Shown: positions 1-5,512 of the stretch, piece after piece
Layout of the letters: each line of letters starts with the position of its first letter
Position numbering within the stretch: the stretch's first letter is position 1
From: an uncultured Clostridia bacterium
Lineage (GTDB): Bacteria; Bacillota; Clostridia; Oscillospirales; CAG-272
NCBI GenBank assembly: GCA_904502055.1
Contig: CAJGDZ010000117.1
Location: 1 to 5,583 of the forward strand
Length of the DNA stretch: 5,583 bases
Direction: 5' to 3'
Made by a program: the position numbers and the translations under genes
Notes under the pieces: generated by a model
Database searches by the model: none
What the model was told of the DNA's origin: nothing
The model's input: only the letters and a program-made list of their open reading frames with translations

Positions 1-748
1 CGTAAGGAGCCTCGCTCTTGGGTGCATGCCAGAAGCCGAGGTGAGTCATGTCCTCAAAGTGAACGGTAACCGCACGGTCGTTCTTCTTGGACTTCAGCGA
101 AACGGTGTGGCACATATCCTCAAGGAAGATCGCATCGTTATCAAACAGACTGTGCTTCATATCTAAGAAGCGTCCCTCACGAAGCGCAAAGGGCTGGGTC
201 TTGCCGGTATAGTAGCAGGTGGGCGACATCACAAGCGACTTCACAGGCTTCTCGCAAGCGAACTCCATGTAGTAGTCCTCAAAGCTCTCGCCCTCCACAA
301 ACGGAATGTTGAAGCCGGGGTGACCGCCACAGGAGAACGGAAGCACCTCGGTGCCGTTGTTCTCTACCGCCATGGTGGTGCGGACCGTTGCGCCGTCCAG
401 CGTATAGATCACGCGGAAAATGAAATCAAAGGGATAGGCGGCCTTTGTCTCCTCGTTGGGACGAAGCTCAAAGGTGATGGCATCTGCCTTCTGATCGACC
501 ACCGTGTAGACCTGGCGCTTAGCAAAGCCGTGCAGGATCATCTCGTAGGTCTTGCCGCGGTAGGTGTACTTGCCGTCGGTAAGGCGTCCGCAGATGGGGA
601 ACAGAACCGTAGCGCGGCTTCTCCAGTAGGTGGGGTCGCCCTGCCACAGATACTCAAATCCCGTCTTCTTTCCCACAAGGGACATCATCTCCGCACCGAG
701 GTCGGTAAATTCCACGCGAAGAGCTTCGTTTTCAATGGTGTAGTTCAT
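1..748 (-). CDS. Aldose 1-epimerase family protein (mutarotase), C-terminus cut by window edge
   Basis: Interconverts alpha and beta anomers of an aldose in the cytoplasm; the exact sugar cannot be read from sequence. I translated 249 codons by hand from the ATG at 746-748 to the left edge without meeting a stop. Family landmarks are the N-terminal NEALRVEFTDLGAEM strand region, FPICGRL (about residues 50-56) with the substrate-binding Arg55, LHGFA with His73, and CGGHPGFN with His143; the two His match the catalytic pair of galactose mutarotases. The family is usually near 290 residues, so roughly 40 are missing, including the expected C-terminal catalytic Glu, which should lie just past the edge. 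It resembles the shorter LacX-like branch more than classical GalM. The start is supported by AAAGGA about 7 bases upstream. It is the last visible gene of a minus-strand operon, 35 bp after udp; that gap holds a small 5-bp hairpin (762-775), too weak for a terminator. Confidence 0.92.
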   Translation of the reverse strand, partial: MNYTIENEALRVEFTDLGAEMMSLVGKKTGFEYLWQGDPTYWRSRATVLFPICGRLTDGKYTYRGKTYEMILHGFAKRQVYTVVDQKADAITFELRPNEETKAAYPFDFIFRVIYTLDGATVRTTMAVENNGTEVLPFSCGGHPGFNIPFVEGESFEDYYMEFACEKPVKSLVMSPTCYYTGKTQPFALREGRFLDMKHSLFDNDAIFLEDMCHTVSLKSKKNDRAVTVHFEDMTHLGFWHAPKSEAPY

Positions 749-783
749 ATGTTATCCTTTCTGCCGTAAGCGGCAAATAAAAT

Positions 784-1548
784 TCAGTCCTTGTTTTGGA
801 TCATACGGCGGATGGCCTCCACCGCCACGCGAATGGCCTTTTCGGTATCGTGCTTTTCGGAAAAATCTCCGTATTCGTCAGCTCTCTCCTGGTTCCATAC
901 ACAGTGAAAGACCGCCCCCGTCTGCACGCCAAGCGCCGCACCCACGGTAAACAGCGTCGAGGCCTCCATCTCGCTGGCGAGAACGCCCAGCCGCTTCCAC
1001 GCTTCCCACTTTTCAAGAAGTGCCGTGGAGGTCGGCATACGCGAGGGCGAATGCTGACCGTAGAAGGAATCCTTGCTCTGCACCACACCGGTGTGGTAGG
1101 AATACTTCAGCCCCTTTGCCGCCTGCATCAAGGCAAAAACGACCTCGGGCGTCGACACCGCCGGGAACTCGGGCGGCGCATATTCGTGACTGGTTCCGTC
1201 CTGGCGAACGGCACCCGATGCGATCACCACATCGCCGCTTTTTACCGGAAGTGCGATTCCCCCGCAGGTGCCCACGCGGATCAAGGTGCGGGCGCCGCAC
1301 GCCACCAGCTCCTCCACCGCAATGGCCGTAGAAGGACCGCCAATGCCGGTCGAGCAAACGGTCACAAGACTTCCGCAAAGTGTACCATTCCAGACATTAT
1401 ACTCTCTATTCTGTACTATGTGAGACGGTTTTTCTAGCATTTGCGCAATCTTCTCGCACCGTCCCGGATCGCCCGGAAGGATGCAATATTCGCCCACGGC
1501 TCCCCCGGAAAGCGAAATATGAAACTGCTTTTCGTGACTGTCAAGCAT
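784..1548 (-). CDS. udp: Uridine phosphorylase
   Basis: Cleaves uridine with phosphate to uracil and ribose 1-phosphate in pyrimidine salvage; a cytosolic enzyme of the nucleoside phosphorylase I family (hexameric in known members). At 254 residues it is close to E. coli Udp (253), and key residues fall at the same numbers: GDP at 26-28 with Arg30 (phosphate), Arg48 (neighbour-subunit phosphate contact), CSTGIGGPS at 65-73, Arg91 and Thr94 (RVGT), Phe162 and EME at 193-195 (ribose). The uracil-recognition loop differs from E. coli: FYGQHSPSR at 162-170, where Gln165 and Arg170 probably replace Gln166 and Arg168. The start is well supported: AAAGGAGG lies 7 bases before ATG and overlaps the stop of the upstream HD gene (14-bp gap), so the two are co-transcribed and possibly translationally coupled. 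A purine nucleoside phosphorylase is less likely given the STGIGGPS and SEMEAS segments. Confidence 0.94.
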   Translation of the reverse strand: MLDSHEKQFHISLSGGAVGEYCILPGDPGRCEKIAQMLEKPSHIVQNREYNVWNGTLCGSLVTVCSTGIGGPSTAIAVEELVACGARTLIRVGTCGGIALPVKSGDVVIASGAVRQDGTSHEYAPPEFPAVSTPEVVFALMQAAKGLKYSYHTGVVQSKDSFYGQHSPSRMPTSTALLEKWEAWKRLGVLASEMEASTLFTVGAALGVQTGAVFHCVWNQERADEYGDFSEKHDTEKAIRVAVEAIRRMIQNKD

Positions 1549-1562
1549 ACACGTTCCTCCTT

Positions 1563-2159
1563 TTATGCCTTGGGCATTCCCTCGATGTAATAGGACGCCT
1601 CCATATCGGCCACCGACAGCGCAAAGGCCAACGGGAACATCTCAAACGACTTTCCGATGTTGCCGATGGCATTGACGCTCTCCGCCCCGGCAAAGCCCAT
1701 ATGATAGCGAATGGCAAACGCCTCGTCACGCGTCAGACGCATATAGCCCGACACGATGTAGACCGACTTTTCCCCGTGACCGTAAGGAAGCTTGTCCTCG
1801 ATGCTATAGTAGGGCACGGTCTTCCAGACGCCGTTTTCTTTCACGTTTCTGGTGGTCTCCACATAGAAATTGACCTTGCAGAGATCGTGCAAAAGCGACA
1901 CGATAGCCACCGATTCCGGCGAGTAATTCATGCCATATTTTTGCTTAACTCTGTCTCGCTCGAGATAGTCGCAAAGGCAATCGTACACATTCAGACTGTG
2001 CTCAAGCAATCCGCCCTCATATGCGCCGTGATAGCGGGTGCTGGCCGGGGCTCTGAAAAAGTCGCTGGCATCCGAGCAAAGGTACTCCAACAGCTTGTCT
2101 GCGCCCTCACGCTTTATGTTTTTCGTGTAGATATCAATAAATCTTTCCCGATCCGTCAT
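1563..2159 (-). CDS. HD-domain metal-dependent phosphohydrolase
   Basis: A 198-residue single-domain protein of the HD superfamily, expected to hydrolyse a phosphate ester in the cytoplasm with divalent metal. Visible ligands in order are His54 (GGLLEHS, after RYHGAYEGG), the HD doublet His91-Asp92 in LLHDLCK, Lys95, His128 in YGHGEKS, His153 in IRYHMGF, and Asp185 in SVADMEA. The layout resembles the HD domain of YhaM-type 3'-5' exoribonucleases, but there is no OB-fold part, so it is not a full YhaM. There is no signal peptide or membrane segment. The true substrate is unknown; a nucleotide or short oligonucleotide fits with the uridine phosphorylase 14 bp downstream, but that is inference from context. 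It is first in the minus-strand operon; the start has GGAAAGGA upstream and a promoter at 2195-2223 about 40 bp before the ATG. Confidence 0.86.
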   Translation of the reverse strand: MTDRERFIDIYTKNIKREGADKLLEYLCSDASDFFRAPASTRYHGAYEGGLLEHSLNVYDCLCDYLERDRVKQKYGMNYSPESVAIVSLLHDLCKVNFYVETTRNVKENGVWKTVPYYSIEDKLPYGHGEKSVYIVSGYMRLTRDEAFAIRYHMGFAGAESVNAIGNIGKSFEMFPLAFALSVADMEASYYIEGMPKA

Positions 2160-2194
2160 GGTGTTATCCTTTCCGCAGAAATTCTTTCTTCCCT

Positions 2195-2223
2195 ATTTTA
2201 GCATACTTTTTCCAAAAAGTAAA
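2195..2223 (-). promoter_or_regulatory. Sigma-A type promoter of the HD-udp-epimerase operon
   Basis: Read on the minus strand: -35 TTTACT (2218-2223, 4 of 6 to consensus), a 17-base spacer, and -10 TAAAAT (2195-2200, 5 of 6). The predicted transcript start is near 2188, leaving a leader of about 30 bases that contains the ribosome binding site. It lies back to back with the promoter at 2235-2263. Confidence 0.7.
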
Positions 2224-2234
2224 GTCTTTTTCTC

Positions 2235-2263
2235 TTGACATTTTTCCCAAAAACGAATATAAT
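2235..2263 (+). promoter_or_regulatory. Perfect-consensus sigma-A promoter of the small Cys-containing gene
   Basis: -35 TTGACA (2235-2240), a 17-base spacer, and -10 TATAAT (2258-2263): all twelve bases match the housekeeping consensus. The predicted start near 2270 leaves a leader of about 18 bases, with the ribosome binding site inside it. Only 11 bases separate its -35 box from that of the divergent promoter. I see no obvious operator. Confidence 0.9.
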
Positions 2264-2276
2264 GAAAAAAGAAAGC

Positions 2277-2282
2277 GAGGAG
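2277..2282 (+). promoter_or_regulatory. Ribosome binding site deciding the start at 2288
   Basis: GAGGAG lies 5 bases before the ATG at 2288. An in-frame GTG at 2282 overlaps this site and so cannot be the start it serves; the ATG is preferred. Confidence 0.8.
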
Positions 2283-2287
2283 TGCCT

Positions 2288-2494
2288 ATGGATAAAAAGA
2301 ATACCGTCAAAAACGAGGCCTTCGGCTCGTGCGAAAGCTGCGAGTTTTACGATTACGACGAATATACCGATTCCTACGTTTGCGCCGTCAACATCGATCA
2401 GGACGACATCGAACGCCTCAGATACAGCAAAAAAACCACCTGCCCCTACTACCGCTTTTATGACGAATACAAGAGCGTACAAAAGCAAATATAA
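2288..2494 (+). CDS. Small four-cysteine protein, DUF6472-like, function unknown
   Basis: A 68-residue soluble acidic protein with no signal peptide or membrane segment. Cysteines are Cys15 and Cys18 (CESC), Cys32 (YVCAVN) and Cys52 (CPYYRF). This CxxC...C...CP pattern could bind zinc or another metal. The protein is rich in Tyr and Asp/Glu (FYDYDEYTDSY), and the C-terminal CPYYRFYDEYK segment is typical of a small family common in Clostridia that I recognise as DUF6472; the assignment is from memory. No activity is known to me. It is a single-gene unit with a perfect-consensus promoter, a strong ribosome binding site and its own terminator starting 3 bases after the stop, so it is probably made constitutively and independently of both flanking operons. 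Codon use resembles its neighbours, with no sign of transfer. Confidence 0.8.
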   Translation: MDKKNTVKNEAFGSCESCEFYDYDEYTDSYVCAVNIDQDDIERLRYSKKTTCPYYRFYDEYKSVQKQI

Positions 2495-2497
2495 CCC

Positions 2498-2529
2498 AAA
2501 AGAGACACTTTTTGTCTCTTTTTCTTTTT
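2498..2529 (+). terminator. Intrinsic terminator of the small Cys-containing gene
   Basis: A perfect 10-bp stem (AAAAGAGACA, 2498-2507, with TGTCTCTTTT, 2513-2522), loop CTTTT, and a T-rich tract to 2529 broken by one C. It begins 3 bases after the stop codon. Confidence 0.9.
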
Positions 2530-2635
2530 GCAGAGGGGCTTAGCAAACCGTTTTGCCCACAGTGGCGGGAAATGGCTCCTTGCCGATGGACTGAAATTTA
2601 TATAAAATATCGGTAAATAAAATACGCCCTTTATC

Positions 2636-2664
2636 TTGACATTTGGCGCGTTTGGGTGTAAAAT
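2636..2664 (+). promoter_or_regulatory. Sigma-A type promoter of the eda-kdgK operon
   Basis: -35 TTGACA (2636-2641, perfect), a 17-base spacer, and -10 TAAAAT (2659-2664, 5 of 6). The predicted start near 2671 gives a leader of about 31 bases before the ATG at 2702. A direct repeat of TGTAAAA (2657-2663 and 2671-2677) overlaps the -10 box and the start point and could be a regulator site. A second, weaker match (TTGCCG at 2580-2585, 17 bases, TAAAAT at 2603-2608) lies upstream. Confidence 0.85.
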
Positions 2665-2687
2665 GGTAGATGTAAAAATTTTGTCTT

Positions 2688-2692
2688 GGAGG
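2688..2692 (+). promoter_or_regulatory. Ribosome binding site deciding the eda start at 2702
   Basis: GGAGG lies 9 bases before the ATG at 2702. The reading frame is open upstream as far as a TTG at 2636, but that codon is part of the -35 box, so it cannot be the start. Confidence 0.85.
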
Positions 2693-2701
2693 AATAGAAA
2701 A

Positions 2702-3661
2702 ATGAAAGACATTATGAAAGAACTTTCTCTGATCGGTATCGTTCCCGTTATCAAGATCGATAACGCGAAGGACGCCGCCCCTCTTGCAAAGGCGCTGATC
2801 GAGGGCGGTCTTCCCTGCGCAGAGGTTACCTTCCGTACCGCTGCCGCTAAGGAGGCGATCTCCATCATCGCCAAGGAATATCCCGATATGATCGTCGGCG
2901 CGGGCACGGTACTCACCAAAGCTCAGGTTGACGACGCGATCGAGGCGGGCGCAAAGTTTATCGTCAGCCCCGGTCTGAACCCCGAGATCGTAACGTACTG
3001 CCTGGAAAAGGGCTGCCCCATCGTTCCCGGCATCAACAACCCCACGGGCATCGAGCAGGCGCTCTCGCTCGGTCTTAAGACTGTTAAGTTCTTCCCCGCT
3101 GAACAGTCGGGCGGCATCGGCATGATCAAGGCAATGGCTGCTCCTTACGGCGGCGTGACCTTCATGCCCACCGGCGGCATCGGCCCGCAGAACGTAAACG
3201 ATTACCTTTCTTTCGGTAAGATCCTCTGCTGCGGCGGCAGCTGGATGGTCAAGCCCGAAATGATCGCCGCCGGCGACTTCGAGGGCATCAAGGCTCTTGT
3301 CCGCAACGCCGTTGACACCATGCTCGGCTTCAAGTTCAAGCACCTTGGCATCAACTCGGCAAGCGAGGACGAAATGAACGACACCGTGGCAACGCTCGGC
3401 AAGTTCTTCTCCTTCCCCGCCGACAAGCGCTCGGCCTCCACCTTTGCAAGCCCCGAGCTTGAGGTCATGTCCAAGAAGGGCCCCGGCGCCATGGGTCACA
3501 TCGCCATTCAGACCAACAACGTAGACCGCGCGGTCTATCATCTTGAGCGCCGCGGCGTAGAGTTTGATTACGACTCGGCTACCTTTGACGCAACGGGCGC
3601 CAGAAAGTTCATCTACATCAAGGGTGAGATCGGCGGCTTCGCTTACCACCTTGTAAAGTAA
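2702..3661 (+). CDS. eda: KDPG/KHG aldolase with C-terminal VOC-like domain
   Basis: Cleaves 2-keto-3-deoxy-6-phosphogluconate to pyruvate and glyceraldehyde 3-phosphate, the last step of hexuronate (and Entner-Doudoroff) breakdown; many members also cleave 4-hydroxy-2-oxoglutarate. It has 319 residues, against about 213 for E. coli Eda. Residues 1-207 are a complete class I aldolase barrel with every key residue offset by four from E. coli: Glu41 (EVTFRT), Arg45, Thr69 (GAGTV), Pro90 (SPGL), Schiff-base Lys129 (VKFFPAE), TGGI at 157-160, and Ser180 (GGSW). Residues about 210-319 form an added domain with the look of a VOC (glyoxalase-like) fold: FKHLGIN (His214), ELEV (Glu254), a second module starting GHIAIQT (His266), and a last strand ending GGFAYHLV (His316). 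These four could be metal ligands; its job is unknown. I see no frameshift or linker scar. It is first in the operon, with strongly biased C-ending codons suggesting high expression. Confidence 0.95.
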   Translation: MKDIMKELSLIGIVPVIKIDNAKDAAPLAKALIEGGLPCAEVTFRTAAAKEAISIIAKEYPDMIVGAGTVLTKAQVDDAIEAGAKFIVSPGLNPEIVTYCLEKGCPIVPGINNPTGIEQALSLGLKTVKFFPAEQSGGIGMIKAMAAPYGGVTFMPTGGIGPQNVNDYLSFGKILCCGGSWMVKPEMIAAGDFEGIKALVRNAVDTMLGFKFKHLGINSASEDEMNDTVATLGKFFSFPADKRSASTFASPELEVMSKKGPGAMGHIAIQTNNVDRAVYHLERRGVEFDYDSATFDATGARKFIYIKGEIGGFAYHLVK

Positions 3662-3671
3662 TCCGGCTGCT

Positions 3672-4418
3672 ATGGCAGATTTTATTCTGGCAAAGCTCGC
3701 CGCAAGCGACAGCAAGACCTACGAGGACCACGGACCCATCAACGTCGTCATCAGCGGTGACAGCGTATCGCACGGTGCCGTAAACGGCTTCTTCGATTAT
3801 CACACGCTCTACCATAACCGTCTGAGACTGATGATCAACAAGAAGTTCCACCTCCTCCCCGTCAACATGATCAACACCGCCTTCAGCGGCAAGAGAGCCA
3901 ATTACGGTGACGATAATTTCGACCGTGACGTGGCGGCGCACAATCCCGACCTCGTGATCGTGTGCTTTGGTCTGAATGACATCAACGTCTCGCTTGAGGA
4001 ATACCTCACGCCCCTGTGCAGTATTTTCGACAAGTGCCTCAAGCATAGCTTTGACTGCATCTTCATGACCCCCAATATGCTCAACACCTACGTGGCGGAG
4101 GATACCGCCGAGGGTCTGAAGGGCTACGCCAAGACCACGGCAGGCTACCAAACGAGCGGCCGCATGGATACCTACATCGCGGCGGCCATCGAGGCGGCCC
4201 GTGAGCGCGGCATTCCGGTTTGCGATTGCTACGCCAAGTGGAAGGCGCTGGCCGAAAGCGGCGTGGACACCACGATGCTTCTTGCCAACCGCATCAATCA
4301 CCCCACGCAGGAAATGCACAAGCTTTTTGCCGATTCGCTCTATGAGCTGATCTTCGGCGCGCCGTACGATGGCAAACCCATCGACGACCACTTCAACACC
4401 ATGTACCAAGGAAATTAA
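3672..4418 (+). CDS. SGNH/GDSL-family hydrolase, cytosolic, probable carbohydrate deacylase
   Basis: A 248-residue serine esterase of the SGNH fold, with the four blocks visible: GDSVSHG with nucleophile Ser31, block II Gly73 (AFSGKRA), block III Asn102 (FGLND), and block V His210 (NRINHPT). The usual catalytic Asp just before that His is not seen; the nearest candidate position is Asn206. There is no signal peptide or membrane segment, so it should act inside the cell. Its place between eda (10-bp gap) and kdgK (22-bp gap) suggests it removes an acetyl or similar ester from a sugar, uronate or oligosaccharide that has been imported; this is inference, and the substrate cannot be read from the sequence. 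The start at 3672 has no clear Shine-Dalgarno site, so translation may be coupled to the end of eda; a later start would soon cut into the strand before GDS. Codon use matches the flanking genes. Confidence 0.9.
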   Translation: MADFILAKLAASDSKTYEDHGPINVVISGDSVSHGAVNGFFDYHTLYHNRLRLMINKKFHLLPVNMINTAFSGKRANYGDDNFDRDVAAHNPDLVIVCFGLNDINVSLEEYLTPLCSIFDKCLKHSFDCIFMTPNMLNTYVAEDTAEGLKGYAKTTAGYQTSGRMDTYIAAAIEAARERGIPVCDCYAKWKALAESGVDTTMLLANRINHPTQEMHKLFADSLYELIFGAPYDGKPIDDHFNTMYQGN

Positions 4419-4427
4419 TTATACGAA

Positions 4428-4431
4428 AGGA
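4428..4431 (+). promoter_or_regulatory. Ribosome binding site deciding the kdgK start at 4441
   Basis: AGGA, within GAAAGGAA, lies 9 bases before ATG 4441. An in-frame ATG at 4369 would overlap the hydrolase gene by 50 bases and add 24 residues with no kinase character, so 4441 is chosen. Confidence 0.8.
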
Positions 4432-4440
4432 ATTTTCATC

Positions 4441-5463
4441 ATGAAAAGAATCATCACATTCGGCGAGCTGATGCTCCGCCTTGCACCCGAAGGCTACCTT
4501 CGCTTTGTTCAGTCCGACCGCTACGGCGCAACCTACGGCGGCGGCGAGGCAAACGTTGCCGTTTCGCTTGCCAACTACGGCATGGACGCCGCATTCGTTT
4601 CCAAGCTCCCCGCTCACGAGATCGGCCAGGCCGGCGTAAACTCGCTTCGCAAGTTCGGCGTTGACACGCGCTTCATCACCCGTGGCGGCGACCGCGTTGG
4701 TATCTACTTCTGCGAGAAGGGTGCCAGCCAGCGTCCCTCCAAGGTTATTTACGACCGCGCAAATTCGGCCATCGCTCTTGCCACCACCGAGGACTTCGAC
4801 TGGGCCAAGATCTTTGAGGGTGCCGATTGGTTCCACTTCACGGGCATCACGCCGGCTCTGGGCGACAACGTTGCCGCTATCTGCCTTGAGGCTTGTAAGA
4901 TGGCTAAGAAGCTGGGTCTGAAGATCTCCTGTGACCTCAACTACCGCAAGAAGCTGTGGACGCGCGAGAAGGCAGGTCAGGTGATGGCCGAGCTTATGCC
5001 CTACGTTGACGTTTGCATCGCCAACGAGGAGGATGCAGGTGACGTATTCGGCATCAAGGCTGAGAACACCGACATCACGGGCGGCAAGCTCAACCACGAG
5101 GGCTACAAGAGCGTTGCTAAGCAGCTGGCTGACCGCTTCGGCTTCGAGAAGGTTGCCATCACGCTTCGTACCTCTATCAGCGCCAACGATAACGACTGGG
5201 CGGCTATGCTCTATGACGGCAATGACTACTACTTCAGCAAGTCCTACCATATGCACATCATTGACCGCGTAGGCGGCGGCGATAGCTTCGGCGCAGGTCT
5301 TATTTACGCTTCTCTTTCGGACTACGAGCCTCAGGCTACCATCGAGTTTGCCGTTGCGGCAAGCTGCCTGAAGCACTCCGTTGAGGGTGACTTCAATATG
5401 GTCTCGGTTTCCGAGGTCAAGAATCTCGCAGGCGGCGACGCTTCGGGACGCGTACAGAGATAA
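4441..5463 (+). CDS. kdgK: 2-keto-3-deoxygluconate kinase (PfkB family)
   Basis: Phosphorylates 2-keto-3-deoxygluconate with ATP to KDPG, the substrate of the aldolase two genes upstream; cytosolic. It has 340 residues, a little longer than the usual 300-320. The N-terminal strand is ITFGELMLRL (5-14), followed by the sugar-binding GGGEANVA (33-40). Tyr89, Tyr104 and Arg106 (VGIYF, IYDRANSAI) sit where KDG kinases bind the keto-acid substrate, and DLNYRKKLW (165-173) carries Arg169, typical of this subfamily. The PfkB signature 2 is DRVGGGDSFGAG (275-286), with Asp281 as catalytic base and the glycines as anion hole. The extra length is probably a stretch of about residues 205-265 around the nucleotide site. 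Other PfkB sugar kinases are possible from the family alone, but the eda neighbour makes KDG the best substrate. It is last in the operon; the terminator stem begins 17 bases after the stop. Confidence 0.93.
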   Translation: MKRIITFGELMLRLAPEGYLRFVQSDRYGATYGGGEANVAVSLANYGMDAAFVSKLPAHEIGQAGVNSLRKFGVDTRFITRGGDRVGIYFCEKGASQRPSKVIYDRANSAIALATTEDFDWAKIFEGADWFHFTGITPALGDNVAAICLEACKMAKKLGLKISCDLNYRKKLWTREKAGQVMAELMPYVDVCIANEEDAGDVFGIKAENTDITGGKLNHEGYKSVAKQLADRFGFEKVAITLRTSISANDNDWAAMLYDGNDYYFSKSYHMHIIDRVGGGDSFGAGLIYASLSDYEPQATIEFAVAASCLKHSVEGDFNMVSVSEVKNLAGGDASGRVQR

Positions 5464-5480
5464 TCAATCCCCCCATTCAT

Positions 5481-5512
5481 AAAAGCGGAATCCAAACGGA
5501 TTCCGCTTTTTT
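5481..5512 (+). terminator. Intrinsic terminator of the eda-SGNH-kdgK operon
   Basis: A perfect 13-bp stem (5481-5493 with 5498-5510, core GCGGAATCC/GGATTCCGC), loop AAAC, and a run of six T (5507-5512). The A-run on the left arm gives a short T-run on the other strand too, so weak bidirectional action is possible. Confidence 0.95.

Noticed and set aside
320..769. Plus-strand open frame opposite the aldose epimerase
   Set aside because: The minus-strand frame gives a clear aldose 1-epimerase with its His pair; the plus frame is a shadow.
762..775. Small hairpin TGCCG-TAAG-CGGCA between udp and the epimerase gene
   Set aside because: A 5-bp stem without a T-tract is too weak to be called a terminator; at most it could tune the downstream ribosome binding site.
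1380..2201. Plus-strand open frame opposite the HD-domain gene (273 codons)
   Set aside because: The minus strand carries intact HD metal ligands and a promoter and ribosome binding site; the plus-strand translation has no recognisable motif and runs across two real genes.
2540..3715. Long open frame on the minus strand opposite eda (391 codons)
   Set aside because: It is antisense to a clearly conserved aldolase, shows no recognisable domain, and arises from the biased codon use of eda, which leaves few stops on the opposite strand.
4393..5376. Long open frame on the minus strand opposite kdgK (327 codons)
   Set aside because: It mirrors the conserved kinase gene with low-complexity Val/Ala/Leu-rich content; no ribosome binding site or family match is visible. 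The same applies to the minus-strand frame opposite the SGNH gene (3618-4409).
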